64,000 nt of DNA from Euborellia annulipes (taxonomy: Eukaryota > Arthropoda > Insecta > Dermaptera > Anisolabididae): assembly GCA_023213315.1 (NCBI GenBank), contig JAKCPI010005689.1, positions 186,001-250,000 of the forward strand. Direction: 5' to 3'. Below the pieces are notes generated by a model that was not told where the DNA came from, did no database searches, and saw only the letters and a program-made list of their open reading frames with translations. Positions 40,116 to 50,583 of this stretch are shown in pieces (position 1 is the stretch's first letter; every line of letters starts with the position of its first letter). The translations under genes were made by a program, and so were the position numbers.

Positions 40116-41396
40116 TGTTTTGGCTTACGCTCATGATCAAACACATCCTGTAAATGCTGTTGTAACCATTCAAAATAATCAGGATTTTCTGCCTTAGCAG
40201 CTTCGCGTAGCAAGATAGATGTTGGATGCATAAGCTTTTGCGTCAAACGATGCGCGAATTGCTGTAAGACCTGCTCAGCATTCTCACCGTGGTGCAAAGC
40301 CTCTAATGCATGAGTAAGCTCTTGTTGACTAACTTCTTCACTATGTTGGCGGTAAGCATGAATTGTGCTGCCTGCCTCTTTAACTTTTTGATGAGTAATA
40401 AGCTGAGTAGCTAATTGATTCACCATTACTTCCGCTTCAACAGCCGCCTGACGTCGTTGAGCGAGGTTTTCTTCAATCACACTTTGTAAATCATCAACCC
40501 CATACAAATAGACACCATCAAGCGCTTCAATTTTAGGATCTATATCACGGGGCACAGCTAAATCAACCATTAACATTTGTTGATAGCGACGTTTCTTTAA
40601 TGCGGCCTTAACATCCTGATAAGCAATCACTTGATATAAACTACCAGTACAGCTCGACACAACATCAGCACGATACAAGTTTTCAGCCAATGTTGAAAAA
40701 TCAATAATTTCAACTTCAACCTGATGTGAAATCTCTTGAGCCAGTTGGTCAGCACGCTCACGGCTACGATTACAAATAATAATTTTGGCGACGCCCATTT
40801 CAGCCAAATGTTTAGCAACCAAGGTATTCATCTCACCCGCCGCAACGACCATCACAGTAATTTTTTCGGGCTTACTAAAAACCTGTAAAGCTAATTGTGC
40901 AACTGCATACCCCATCGAAACGGCATGGCTGCCCACCGCAGTTTCGGAACGTACACGTTTAGCGGCATAAAAAGCATATTCAAAAACACTGTTTAATTCA
41001 GGAGAGACCGCTTGGGCTTCTTTAGACAATGCTAAAGCACTTTTCACCTGCCCTAAAATTTGCGGTTCACCTAGCATGAGAGAGTCTAGACCACTCGCTA
41101 CTCGCATTAAATGTGTAATTGCCTGCGTGTTCTCGTAACGATAAACATGATGAACTAAGTGCTTTACATCAATATTATTGGCATCGGCTAACCATTTCAG
41201 AAGGCTTTCGGCATTTTCCGCCATGGCATAAACTTCTGTGCGGTTACACGTCGAGACGACCACCAAATCCTTTAAGCTTTGGTGTATGGTTTTGTTCGGC
41301 AAGCAAACGACTTAATCGCTCTGCATTGAAAGCAATTTTTTCGCGGAGTTCGACAGAAGCTGTTTGATGGTTGACACCCAATGCAAAGAAAGACAT
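40112..41396 (-). CDS. hemA: Glutamyl-tRNA reductase (one frameshift near the N-terminus)
   Basis: First committed step of tetrapyrrole synthesis: Glu-tRNA is reduced to glutamate-1-semialdehyde. ATG 41396 opens [20 protein letters not shown], the conserved start. A break near 41285 shifts the frame, which then carries the catalytic Cys in [31 protein letters not shown], and the NADPH-binding and dimerisation regions, stopping at 40112. With one base removed the length is 427 residues. It is divergent from the TPR-lolB operon at 41476, leaving under 80 bases for both promoters. Confidence 0.94.
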
Positions 41397-41475
41397 ATCA
41401 GATCATCATTTCGCTAAATTTATGCTATTGTGCAACATCGGTGTCATAAAAAGCATTACTTTGGATCAATAAAAA

Positions 41476-43194
41476 TTGCGTCAAATGAATAGCCGTATTA
41501 ATTTTAACGGTGCTTCGATAAGACAGTATTCTACCACATTCTTATTGTTAGGTAGCATGTCCTCGCATGTCTATGCACGTCCTGTGCAAGAGACCTATAC
41601 CGTGCATTCATTTGATCAGGCATTAGAGCAAACTATGGTCGCTGAATTTGCTCTGGCTTATGATGATATTCCTAACGCTTTGCACAATTACACAGTGCTC
41701 GCAATTAAAAGTAACTCTACTTCAATTAAACAGCGAGCTTTAGACGTTGCCCTTGAATATAATGATTTTCAAGCCGCTTTAAACATTGCTACACATTGGG
41801 TAGCCCAAGAACCCAAAGATGTACCCGCTTTATTCTATTTGTCACATATTGCCTTAAAAACACATGAATACCAGCTTGCTGCTGAAACATTAGATAAAAT
41901 TTTAAAAATAGATCCAACTGCCGATTTAGAACAAATTTTAGCGAGTATTGCCCCGGAAAACGCTCAAGATCGAGATGTATTATTAACGGCTTTACGTTCT
42001 AGTGCAGAAAAAGACAACCCTTCTATTTTAGCCCTCATCGCCAACTTAGAAGCCCAAAATGGCCAATTAGAATCTGCTTTAACCAACATTAACAAAGCAT
42101 TACGCCGACGTCCTAAAGTGACGAGCTTTATTTTAATGAAAGCAAACCTACTTATTGCTCTTAGCGATCAAGAAGGTGCGCTTAAATGGTATGCAAAATC
42201 CAGCCGTAAATATAAGAAAAATTTAGACATTCGTTTAGCTGAAATCCGCTATCTCATACAACTTAATCAATCTCAACTGGCTTTAGAAAAGCTTGAAAAT
42301 GTTATAGAAGCTAATCCTAAAGCTGAAGAAGCATTGTTTATTGCAGGCTTAACCAGTATCGATTTAAAACAATATGACAAGGCAGAACAATATCTTGTAG
42401 ACCTACGAAACTCTGCAAAATATCAAAATGAAGCCTATTACTACTTAGCAATTAATGCTGAACGTAAACAGCATTATGAAACCGCAAAAGCTTACTATCG
42501 TTTGGTTGATGGCAGTTTATACGTAGTTTCCAGACGCAATCTGATTGCAATATATGATAAACAAGAAAACTTAAATGATGCTTTACGGTTCCTCACTCAA
42601 GAACGCGTAAATTATCCCCAACACGCAAGTTTCTTATATCAAGCTCAAGCTGAAATCTTAAAGAAAATGGGCAATAAAAAAGCTGCTTTAAATTTATTAG
42701 ATGAAGCGATAAAGAATTTACCGGATGATCCGGAACTCATTTACGCAGAAGTTTTATTACTTGATCCATATACTGACCGCGATAAACTCGACAAAACATT
42801 AAAGCAATTATTACAACTTGAGCCTAACAGTCCAACTTACCTAAATGCATATGCCTATACACTAGCCTTACAAAATCGTAGGTTAAAAGAAGCACGTCAA
42901 TATGCAGAGCAAGCTTTAGAATATGCGCCGGAACAAGCTTCTATTCTGGATACGCTTGGCTATATTGCATTTTTACAGAATGATTATGAAGCTGCGGCGG
43001 AGGCTTTAGGTAAAGCTTATGAACTTAGCCATAATATAAATATTGGCGTTCGTTATGCTAAAGCATTGTATATGCAAGGGTCATTAACTCAATTTAGCGC
43101 TGTGTTACAACAACTGAAACAAAAACATGCCAATGATCCACAATTACAACAGCTTGATGCGTTAATTTTACCTACATCTGCAAAAAAGAGTTAA
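41476..43194 (+). CDS. Tetratricopeptide-repeat protein upstream of lolB
   Basis: 572 residues. A signal-like N-terminus (STTFLLLGSMSSHVYA) is followed by about twelve TPR-type repeats up to residue 550, such as AEDALFIAGLTSIDLKQYDKA-like helices and PEQASILDTLGYIAFLQNDYEAA. Start: ATG at 41476 or the in-frame ATG at 41485 (MNSRINF). It is the first gene of a run with lolB, ispE, prs, rplY and pth, a position where a TPR protein is common in pseudomonads and acinetobacters. Probably periplasmic and envelope-related. Function is inferred from position only. Confidence 0.75.
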   Translation: MRQMNSRINFNGASIRQYSTTFLLLGSMSSHVYARPVQETYTVHSFDQALEQTMVAEFALAYDDIPNALHNYTVLAIKSNSTSIKQRALDVALEYNDFQAALNIATHWVAQEPKDVPALFYLSHIALKTHEYQLAAETLDKILKIDPTADLEQILASIAPENAQDRDVLLTALRSSAEKDNPSILALIANLEAQNGQLESALTNINKALRRRPKVTSFILMKANLLIALSDQEGALKWYAKSSRKYKKNLDIRLAEIRYLIQLNQSQLALEKLENVIEANPKAEEALFIAGLTSIDLKQYDKAEQYLVDLRNSAKYQNEAYYYLAINAERKQHYETAKAYYRLVDGSLYVVSRRNLIAIYDKQENLNDALRFLTQERVNYPQHASFLYQAQAEILKKMGNKKAALNLLDEAIKNLPDDPELIYAEVLLLDPYTDRDKLDKTLKQLLQLEPNSPTYLNAYAYTLALQNRRLKEARQYAEQALEYAPEQASILDTLGYIAFLQNDYEAAAEALGKAYELSHNINIGVRYAKALYMQGSLTQFSAVLQQLKQKHANDPQLQQLDALILPTSAKKS

Positions 43195-43198
43195 ATAT

Positions 43199-43777
43199 AT
43201 GAGCAAATTTGCCCAACTGTGCACAGCGATCTGTGGGTCAAGTGTATTATTTCTAACCGGTTGTCAGCATTTTACTCAACCTAAATCCGCGGTTACCCAA
43301 CAAGTTCAAGACGAAAAACACTTTAATTTACAAGGTAAAATTGGGGTTCGCACGCCCCAGCAAACTGGTAGTGCTTTTTTCACTTGGGTTCAACAACAAG
43401 ATAATTTTGATATTGAATTAAGCGGCATTTTAGGGGTAGGAAAAACCCAAATTCAGGGCAAACCTGGTGAAGTGAAGTTAAATAGTGCAAAAACTGGATT
43501 AATTACTGCCGCCTCTCCAGAAGAACTTTTAGAGCGTGCAACGGGTTGGCAAGCACCCATTACTCATTTAACGAGCTGGATTTTGGCTAAACCTGCAACG
43601 TTAAGTGCTCAGATCACTAAAGATAATGAAAATCGTGTAAACCAACTCATTGAAGATGGCTGGACGGTTAATTTCAGTTATGATGGCGAACAAACTTTGC
43701 CAAACAAACTGGTTTTAAAGCAAGCTCTTGCTGAAGATAAAGAAAACCGTATTACAATGGTCATCCAAAACCGCTAA
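43199..43777 (+). CDS. lolB: Outer membrane lipoprotein receptor LolB
   Basis: Accepts lipoproteins from LolA and inserts them in the outer membrane. It has 192 residues. A signal peptide ends in the lipobox LTGC (Cys22). The FNLQGKIGVRTPQQTGSAFFTWVQQ barrel start and the GWTVNFSYDG segment are typical. It starts four bases after the TPR gene stop. Confidence 0.93.
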   Translation: MSKFAQLCTAICGSSVLFLTGCQHFTQPKSAVTQQVQDEKHFNLQGKIGVRTPQQTGSAFFTWVQQQDNFDIELSGILGVGKTQIQGKPGEVKLNSAKTGLITAASPEELLERATGWQAPITHLTSWILAKPATLSAQITKDNENRVNQLIEDGWTVNFSYDGEQTLPNKLVLKQALAEDKENRITMVIQNR

Positions 43778-43795
43778 GTCTAATTATATAAATCT

Positions 43796-44676
43796 ATGAT
43801 TCGAGTCCCTTCTCCAGCTAAGCTCAACCTGTTTTTACATATTACAGGACGTCGTGAAAATGGTTATCATGAATTACAAACCATTTTCCAACTCATTGAT
43901 TTATATGACTGGATGATATTTACCCCCACTCTGGATGAACAAATCGAAATTGATGGATTGAGTGAAGTTCGACCTGAAGAAAACCTGATTTATCGGGCTG
44001 CTCAAATACTAAGACCGCATGCAAAAAATTCTGCGGTCTAAACATCAAAATTGAAAAAAATATTCCAATGGGCGCTGGTCTGGGCGGAGGTTCATCCAAT
44101 GCTGCCACAACCCTGATTGTGTTAAATCAATTATGGGAATGTGGCCTCAATCAAGAACAACTTGCAGACTATGGTGTAAAGCTTGGTGCCGATGTTCCTA
44201 TTTTTATTTATGGTAAAAATGCATGGGCTGAAGGTATTGGTGAACATTTATCATTCATAGACTTAGATCAAAAACAGTTCATTATTTTAAAACCTGATTG
44301 TTTTATCAGCACTCAATTGCTTTTTTCACAAAAAACATTGACAAGAGACTCTAAGACCACTAAATTTTGCGCCTATCAGTTAGAACCTTCTAATTTTGGA
44401 AATAACTTTGAGCCATTAGCTCGACAGTTATACCCTGAAGTAGAAGAAGCAATGCGATATTTAGACCAGTTTGGTCAAGCAAAGCTTACAGGTACAGGTG
44501 CTTGTGTTTTTATTGAAGTAACGAATGAAATGAATATTGATGAAATTCTTAACCATTCGCCATGTAAATCTTACTTGGTAAATAGTTTAAAAGAATCTCC
44601 TCTTAATCATTTTAAGGTTACACGTATTACATACCAACCGCCAAGGGTGCTTCATGCCCAATCTTGTCGTTTTTAG
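43796..44676 (+). CDS. ispE: 4-diphosphocytidyl-2-C-methyl-D-erythritol kinase (one frameshift)
   Basis: GHMP kinase of the MEP isoprenoid pathway. ATG 43796 opens [27 protein letters not shown]. The ATP loop [13 protein letters not shown] lies near 44065-44105 and LTGTGACVF near the end. A break at about 44030 (a base lost near KNSAVC) separates the two pieces. The stop at 44676 lies 23 bases inside prs, which is normal for this gene pair. Essential, so the break is probably a base error. Confidence 0.94.
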
Positions 44677-45604
44677 TGGAAATGCTCATCCACAGTTCGC
44701 TCAAAAAGTCGTAAGTCACTTACATATCCCTCTAGGTGCTGCATCAGTCGGTCACTTTTCTGATGGAGAAATTTCAGTAGAAATTACTGAAAATGTTCGT
44801 GGTAAAGACGTATTTATCGTTCAGCCTACTTGTGCCCCTACCAATGATAACCTTATGGAAATCTTGGTTATGGCAGATGCTTTGCGTCGTGCAAGTGCTG
44901 GTCGTATTACAGCCGTTATCCCTTATTTTGGTTATGCTCGCCAAGACCGTCGCCCACGTTCTGCACGTGTGCCGATTACAGCTAAAGTTGTTGCAGACAT
45001 GCTTACCACTGTTGGTATTGATCGTGTCGTAATGATTGACTTACATGCTGACCAAATTCAGGGTTTCTTCGATATTCCAGTCGACAACATCTATGGTACT
45101 CCTGCTTTGCTTGCTGACTTACGTCAACAATCGCATGATAACCTTATGGTGGTTTCTCCTGACGTTGGTGGCGTAGTACGTGCTCGTGCCGTTGCCAAAC
45201 AGATGGGTGACATCGATTTAGCAATTATTGATAAACGTCGTCAAAAAGCCAATGAATCGCAAGTTATGCATTTAATTGGTGACGTAAAAGATCGTGATTG
45301 CGTTATCGTAGATGACATGGTTGATACTGCCGGTACATTGTGTAAAGCAGCTGATGCGCTTAAGCAATTTGGTGCACGCCGTGTAGTTGCATACGCAACT
45401 CACCCTGTACTTTCTGGCAAGGCTATTGAAAACTTACGTAATTCAGTTATTGATGAATTAGTTGTCACTGACACTATTCCTCTTTCTGAAGAAGCATTAA
45501 CCTTGGGCAAAATCCGTCAGGTTTCTGTTGCTAGCATGGTTGCTGAAACGATTCGTCGTATTAATAACGAAGAATCTATCAGTGCGATGTTCGATAGTTT
45601 ATAA
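44654..45604 (+). CDS. prs: Ribose-phosphate pyrophosphokinase
   Basis: Makes PRPP for nucleotide, histidine, tryptophan and NAD synthesis. It has 316 residues, intact, and opens [19 protein letters not shown]. The PRPP-binding loop is [19 protein letters not shown] and the flexible ATP loop [16 protein letters not shown]. It overlaps the 3' end of ispE by 23 bases. A weak terminator follows at 45621. Confidence 0.96.
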   Translation: MPNLVVFSGNAHPQFAQKVVSHLHIPLGAASVGHFSDGEISVEITENVRGKDVFIVQPTCAPTNDNLMEILVMADALRRASAGRITAVIPYFGYARQDRRPRSARVPITAKVVADMLTTVGIDRVVMIDLHADQIQGFFDIPVDNIYGTPALLADLRQQSHDNLMVVSPDVGGVVRARAVAKQMGDIDLAIIDKRRQKANESQVMHLIGDVKDRDCVIVDDMVDTAGTLCKAADALKQFGARRVVAYATHPVLSGKAIENLRNSVIDELVVTDTIPLSEEALTLGKIRQVSVASMVAETIRRINNEESISAMFDSL

Positions 45605-45620
45605 TACTGCAGCTTTTATG

Positions 45621-45645
45621 AACCCTGGCCTTGGCTGGGGTTTTC
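45621..45645 (+). terminator. Weak terminator after prs
   Basis: Stem AACCCTGGCC/GGCTGGGGTT with two G-T pairs and a TT loop, followed by TTTTC. It lies between prs and rplY, so may only partly separate them. Confidence 0.6.
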
Positions 45646-45699
45646 TATCACTAAACTGGTCGCAAGTTTAGTCTATTTAACTTTAATGAGGATTTACTC

Positions 45700-45996
45700 A
45701 TGTCAAACTTCGTATTAAACGCTCAAGCGCGTGCTGAAGACAAACAAGGGAAAGGTGCGAGCCGCCGCCTTCGTCACGAAGCATTAATTCCAGCTATCAT
45801 TTATGGTGGCGATGCTGAGCCTGTAGCTATTACTTTAGAACTTCGTCAGCTTGTAAAAGCTTTAGAAAACAATGCTTTCTTTGAAGAAGTTATAGAAATC
45901 CAAGTGGGCGACAAAGTTGAAAACGTTAAAATCCAAGCGTTACAACGTCACCCAGCTAAAAATACTCCTATGCACGCTGACTTCAAACGCGCATAA
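45700..45996 (+). CDS. rplY: 50S ribosomal protein L25, short form
   Basis: Binds 5S rRNA. It has 98 residues, the short E. coli-like form with no CTC domain. It opens [25 protein letters not shown], with the [12 protein letters not shown] strand typical of the family and an MHADFKRA end. GAGGA precedes the ATG. pth follows 20 bases later. Confidence 0.95.
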   Translation: MSNFVLNAQARAEDKQGKGASRRLRHEALIPAIIYGGDAEPVAITLELRQLVKALENNAFFEEVIEIQVGDKVENVKIQALQRHPAKNTPMHADFKRA

Positions 45997-46016
45997 GTGT
46001 TAAAAGGCGTAGATTA

Positions 46017-46598
46017 GTGTCAAATATTTCGCTAATTGTTGGTTTGGGCAATCCTGGTTCAGAATATGCCCAGACCCGCCATAATGCAGGCTTTTGGTTC
46101 ATTGAACAGCTTGCTAATAAATATGGCATTACATTAAAAAATGATCCGAAATTTCACGGAATTAGCGGACGTGGTAATATAGAAGGACACGATGTCCGTC
46201 TACTTCTACCCACTACATTTATGAACCGTTCCGGACAAAGTGTAGTTCCATTTGCAAAATTTTATCAAATTGCTCCCGAAGCAATTTTGATTGCTCATGA
46301 TGAACTTGATATGAACCCTGGTGTAATTCGTCTTAAAACAGGCGGTGGACATGGTGGTCATAACGGTTTACGTGACATTGTTCCTCATATTGGTCCAAAT
46401 TTTCATCGTTTACGTATTGGTATCGGACATCCTGGCTCGAAAGAGAGAGTTTCAGGTCACGTACTTGGCAAAGCACCAAGTAGTGAACAAAGTCTGATGG
46501 ATGCAGCAATTGATCATGCTCTTTCTAAAGTGAAATTACTTGTTCAAGGACAAGTTCCACAGGCCATGAATCAAATTAATGCGTATAAACCCACTTAA
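46017..46598 (+). CDS. pth: Peptidyl-tRNA hydrolase
   Basis: Recycles peptidyl-tRNAs released early. It has 193 residues and a GTG start. The catalytic His22 is in GNPGSEYAQTRHNAGFW, the Asp in AHDELDM, and GGGHGGHNGLRDI is the conserved substrate-binding loop. Intact. Confidence 0.95.
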   Translation: MSNISLIVGLGNPGSEYAQTRHNAGFWFIEQLANKYGITLKNDPKFHGISGRGNIEGHDVRLLLPTTFMNRSGQSVVPFAKFYQIAPEAILIAHDELDMNPGVIRLKTGGGHGGHNGLRDIVPHIGPNFHRLRIGIGHPGSKERVSGHVLGKAPSSEQSLMDAAIDHALSKVKLLVQGQVPQAMNQINAYKPT

Positions 46599-46642
46599 AT
46601 TGTTGAACAATCAAGCTTGCTATCTTGCTTTTTAGGAGCAAA

Positions 46643-46678
46643 ATGCGCATCAGCCACTTTGCCAACAGCAAAAGCTAA
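46643..46678 (+). CDS. Possible 11-codon leader peptide upstream of panD
   Basis: ATG at 46643 with AGGAG ending four bases upstream, followed by ten codons (MRISHFANSKS) and TAA. It sits 50 bases before panD. The spacing is a little short. It may be chance, but the ribosome site is the best in the 130-base gap. Confidence 0.3.
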   Translation: MRISHFANSKS

Positions 46679-46728
46679 AGATTTCACCATAAGATCTTAC
46701 TCTTAGGTCTACTCAGGAGACGCTAGCC

Positions 46729-47109
46729 ATGCTATCTCGTTTATTAAAATGCAAAATTCACCGCGCAGTTGTAACCCATGCTGAACTTCACTATGAAGGT
46801 TCTTGTGCAATTGATGGCGTATTGATGGACTTAGCTGGTATTCGTGAATATGAAGAAATTCATGTTTGGAATGTAACCAATGGCAAACGCTTCACGACCT
46901 ATGCGATTCGTGGTGAAGATAACTCTGGAATTATTTCAGTAAATGGCGGCGCTGCACATCAAGCAGATGTCGGCGATTTAGTGATTATTGCTACATTTGG
47001 TGATTTTACTGAAGCTGAAGCAAATATTCATAAACCACGTTTGGTCTATGCTAACCCAAATAATACAGTTAACCACACAGCGAATTGTATTCCTGTTCAA
47101 GTTGCTTAA
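46729..47109 (+). CDS. panD: Aspartate 1-decarboxylase
   Basis: Makes beta-alanine for pantothenate and CoA. A pyruvoyl enzyme of 126 residues. The self-cleavage site Gly24-Ser25 is visible in HYEGSCAID, with Lys9 near the N-terminus ([11 protein letters not shown]) and Tyr58-type residues in [15 protein letters not shown] precedes the ATG. It complements coaD (31.7 kb) in the same pathway. Confidence 0.96.
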   Translation: MLSRLLKCKIHRAVVTHAELHYEGSCAIDGVLMDLAGIREYEEIHVWNVTNGKRFTTYAIRGEDNSGIISVNGGAAHQADVGDLVIIATFGDFTEAEANIHKPRLVYANPNNTVNHTANCIPVQVA

Positions 47110-47125
47110 CTTATTCTAAGAATAA

Positions 47126-47149
47126 AAAAGCCCGCATTGACGGGCTTTT
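47126..47149. terminator. Bidirectional terminator after panD
   Basis: Perfect 9-bp stem AAAAGCCCG/CGGGCTTTT with a CATTGA loop, between panD and the convergent GDYXXLXY gene. Confidence 0.9.
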
Positions 47150-47155
47150 ATAATT

Positions 47156-47717
47156 TTATAAATCCTTAATAGTTCCTTCCCACCAGCTCTTTTGCTGTTT
47201 GCAATTTAAAGGTTGAAGTTGTTCTCCTCGTAAATCAAATAGAATCGCCTCTCCTTTTGGGTTTACTTTAAATTCGGCATATTTGGCTTTTTCATAACAT
47301 TGAGCTAGGCCTTCTGCAAATAAGAAACTGCGAGATGCAGGATACAAAGCCTGAAAACGGTTTTCAGGATTTTTTTAAAATTAAACGTTGCCCAGCATAT
47401 GAATTATTGATATCTAAAATTGTACGAACTACACGATTTTGTGAATCCAAAATAACTTTTGCTGGAATGGAAGAATGATTAAAAATCACCTGATCTAAAG
47501 CATCACTCTCACTCCCTGCAAGAGCTTTGAGAGATTGTAAATTTAATTCATAAGCCAGTGCCATATAGTCACCTTGTAAAATTGAACGAGGATCAACTGG
47601 TTTAAGCTCAATGAAAATGCTTTTACTATGGTGCAGATGCCACTCATTTTTTGCTACCAATCCTGCAAAGAACAATATGGTAACTAGTGCAAGAATAAGA
47701 GAAAAATACTTCTTCAT
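47156..47717 (-). CDS. GDYXXLXY-domain protein (one homopolymer frameshift)
   Basis: About 186 residues. An N-terminal membrane anchor (LILALVTILFFAGLVA) is followed by the signature LQGDYMALAYELN, which names the family. The first frame ends at 47364 in a run of seven A. The rest (YPASRSFLFAEGLAQCYEKAKYAEFKVNPKGEAILFDL) is in the next frame and stops at 47156. It overlaps the membrane gene upstream by four bases, the usual pairing of this family. Function unknown. Confidence 0.8.
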
Positions 47718-49498
47718 CCTTTCTCTCCTTCAATAAGATCATTTTTATTTTCATACTGAAGTAACCAATACAAAGCTAACAATACAAAACCAGAAATAAA
47801 AATTGATGCACTCTTGGCTAGAAAAGTTATTTGCAAGTTGTAATAGAGCTGCCAGAACACTAAAACAAATACAGTCAAAGTAACTCCATAAACAATATAA
47901 TCTTTCTTTTTTAAAGCCCAAGTTAAGTTAATAAATAGAATGAAAATTTCAAAATAGCCCATTGCAATAAGCAATATGCCAAAAATTAAAAAGGCAAAAA
48001 ATGCTGTTCCTTTAAGCTGTTTATACAAATAAAAAGAACTAAAGCACAATAACCAAAGACTAGGTAATAGATAGAATATCCATAATTTCTGGTCTATCGA
48101 ATCATCTAGAGCCAACCCCATAAAAGTATCAAAGAAAGAAGCTACCACAACTACCGCAAGCACACACAAATAGATACTACGCTCATATTGAACTATTGAT
48201 CGACCCTTCGGCAAGAACACCAAACTAAAAACGAAATAGCTGAGCAGGGTTAAATTTAAATAAGTCTGAGTGGAGTTTACTGACCACAATGAATGATCTA
48301 TTTGTAATAAGTAAATAAATGCTATGCCATAAGTAGCGAGCATTTGAATTAAAATAAAGAACCAATGGGGTTTGAGAAAATAGCTGATACAGAGAATAAA
48401 AATCTGTGCAATTAGCACCCATAACATCTGATCTGTTTCAGACCCTAGATGAAACAAAAAAGCGATTTGACCACTTATAAATAAACAATAGGCAAATTGC
48501 CGAATGAAGTAGTGTTGGGATTTTTTCAATAAAACAAAAGCTATAACAACAAAAACGACTCCTATAATTAATGAAATAGTTTCCCAAAATACTAATGTAA
48601 AAGCCCCGAGTGCTAGACCTGCAAGCCAAGCGCCAATTGCTAAAGGAATCACATAAAAGCGGCTTTGACGAAAGATTTTTATTAAAAAATAACTAATTAA
48701 TGCAAACCAGATAAAAATAATGCCAGCAATGAATAAAAAAATGAATTCATTTGAATCTTTAAATAAGTCATTGATCCTATCTACAAGCCATATTGTTGCA
48801 GTCACACCAAGAACAGCGGCCATTAAGCTGGCACATAATTGATCATCTTTTTTGAAGAAATAATAAAAAACAATTATTCCTGAAAAGAAAGCCGAAATCA
48901 GGTAAGGAATATTTTCACTTGATAAATATTGGATCATTCCAATGATCGAAATGACGGCAAACCAAGCGATAAAGACGAAACGTAAAGCACGATACTTGTT
49001 TATACATAGCCCAAATTCTATAAGGCTTAATAAATTTAAAGCAAATAGATATAAATAAGGAAATTTTTCTAACCAAAAAGTCTGCTTAAAAAATAAGAAA
49101 AGTGTAAGTTGGCTAGTAATACAAATTAAAGCAAAGATTCCAATATTTGGTCGATATAGCCACGGTAATAAAAGTAATGTCCAAATTAAGAAAAGCAAAT
49201 AACTGTCTGCCCCAGTCTGATAGACCTGCCCGATTACAGCCAAACTTAAGCCGACCATCAAGCCACAAACACCATGTAAAGTCTGCCTAACTCCTTCACT
49301 TAAAGTATCTTTTATGCTGAACCATGCTGTCACAAGTAATATAACTGGCGGGATAACTAATTGAATACTGTCTGGAAGCATTAACCAATTAGCAGCAATT
49401 AAATAAAGAATACTAACCGCCATAAATACATAACTGAAAATATGGAGATGCTGAATAAATAAAGTATTCCTAAGGGGATAATCATCTCTTATCTGCAT
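47714..49498 (-). CDS. DUF2157/DUF4401-type polytopic membrane protein
   Basis: 594 residues with about 16-18 hydrophobic segments. Near the N-terminus GLSLAVIGQVYQTGADSYLLFLIWTLLLLPWLYRP is the motif of the DUF2157 type, and the later part resembles DUF4401. Such proteins are often encoded next to a GDYXXLXY protein, as here with a four-base overlap. Function unknown; an inner-membrane partner of the small protein is likely. The start at 49498 opens MQIRDDYPLRNTLFIQ. Confidence 0.75.
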   Translation of the reverse strand: MQIRDDYPLRNTLFIQHLHIFSYVFMAVSILYLIAANWLMLPDSIQLVIPPVILLVTAWFSIKDTLSEGVRQTLHGVCGLMVGLSLAVIGQVYQTGADSYLLFLIWTLLLLPWLYRPNIGIFALICITSQLTLFLFFKQTFWLEKFPYLYLFALNLLSLIEFGLCINKYRALRFVFIAWFAVISIIGMIQYLSSENIPYLISAFFSGIIVFYYFFKKDDQLCASLMAAVLGVTATIWLVDRINDLFKDSNEFIFLFIAGIIFIWFALISYFLIKIFRQSRFYVIPLAIGAWLAGLALGAFTLVFWETISLIIGVVFVVIAFVLLKKSQHYFIRQFAYCLFISGQIAFLFHLGSETDQMLWVLIAQIFILCISYFLKPHWFFILIQMLATYGIAFIYLLQIDHSLWSVNSTQTYLNLTLLSYFVFSLVFLPKGRSIVQYERSIYLCVLAVVVVASFFDTFMGLALDDSIDQKLWIFYLLPSLWLLCFSSFYLYKQLKGTAFFAFLIFGILLIAMGYFEIFILFINLTWALKKKDYIVYGVTLTVFVLVFWQLYYNLQITFLAKSASIFISGFVLLALYWLLQYENKNDLIEGEKG

Positions 49499-49677
49499 GA
49501 AACACCTATTTTATTTATAATTTTCTATAAAAAACATAACATTCCATTTTCATATCAACAAGTAAGCTCTTGTTAAAAAGCCTTTTTCCGTTTGTGAAAA
49601 TACTTATTCATAAAGAAACTTAGCATTCTACAAAAGCATCTAGCCAATTTTATCAAGCGCGCTATAATAAAACCCAT

Positions 49678-49826
49678 CGCTTCAGGGCGGGGTGTAATTC
49701 CCCACCGGTGGTAAAGTTAATTTTTATTGATAAATTAACAAGCCCACGAGCTTAAATTGTGTAATTTGAGCAGATTTGGTGAAACTCCAAAGCCGACGGT
49801 ATAGTCCGGATGAAAGAAGACGACGA
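49678..49826 (+). promoter_or_regulatory. FMN riboswitch (RFN element) upstream of ribB
   Basis: Starts with CTTCAGGGCGGGGTG, then CCCCACCGGTGG, a variable hairpin (49715-49740), AGCCCACGAGC, a GATTTGGTGAAACTCC segment and the closing CCGACGGTATAGTCCGGATG and AAAGAAG. All conserved blocks of the six-stem FMN aptamer are present. It regulates ribB by FMN, 90 bases upstream of the start codon. Confidence 0.95.
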
Positions 49827-49915
49827 GCTGGGATAAATCCGTTTTATTTCAGTAACAGCCTGTTTTTACATCAGTCCTGAAATGTTCAACCGTATTTTTA
49901 CGAGAGCGTTTCATT

Positions 49916-50575
49916 ATGTCTAGCTTAATTCAACCAGAAATTTTTTTCTCAGCCCTCTCTCCTGCTGAACAACGTATTCAACAAGCATTAGAAGATATTC
50001 GTCAAGGCAAACCTGTCTTGGTTATGGATGACTTCGACCGTGAAAATGAAGCAGATTTAATTGTTGCAGCCGAAACACTAACTGTTGAAACAATGGCACG
50101 TATGATTCGTGATGGCTCAGGTATTGTATGCTTATGCCTTACAGAAGAGTTAGCAGATCATTTAGAACTTCCACCAATGGTTTCTCAAAACTCAAGCCAG
50201 TTTCATACCGCTTTTACAGTGACCATTGAAGCAGCCCAAGGTGTTACGACAGGTGTTTCGGCTAAAGACCGAGTTACTACCATTCAAACTGCAATTAAAG
50301 ATGGTGCTGTCGCAAGTGATCTTAACCGTCCGGGCCATGTTTTTCCTTTACGTGCACGTAGCGGTGGAGTGCTGACTCGCCGAGGTCATACTGAGGGAAC
50401 AATTGATCTAGCAAGACTAGCAGGACTTAAACCTGCTGGCGTGTTATGTGAATTAACCAACCCAGACGGCACCATGGCATCAGGTATTCAAGTTTTGGCA
50501 TATGCTCAAACTCACCATTTAACCGTGATTACCATTGAAGAACTTGTTCAATACCGCCAACAACACGGTATTTAA
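49916..50575 (+). CDS. ribB: 3,4-dihydroxy-2-butanone 4-phosphate synthase
   Basis: Converts ribulose 5-phosphate to the four-carbon unit of riboflavin. It has 219 residues, the stand-alone RibB form without a GTP cyclohydrolase II domain. Conserved [13 protein letters not shown] (acidic metal site), GSGIVCLCL and [20 protein letters not shown] are present. It is controlled by the FMN riboswitch at 49678. GAGAG precedes the ATG. Confidence 0.95.
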   Translation: MSSLIQPEIFFSALSPAEQRIQQALEDIRQGKPVLVMDDFDRENEADLIVAAETLTVETMARMIRDGSGIVCLCLTEELADHLELPPMVSQNSSQFHTAFTVTIEAAQGVTTGVSAKDRVTTIQTAIKDGAVASDLNRPGHVFPLRARSGGVLTRRGHTEGTIDLARLAGLKPAGVLCELTNPDGTMASGIQVLAYAQTHHLTVITIEELVQYRQQHGI

Positions 50576-50583
50576 ATAAAAAA

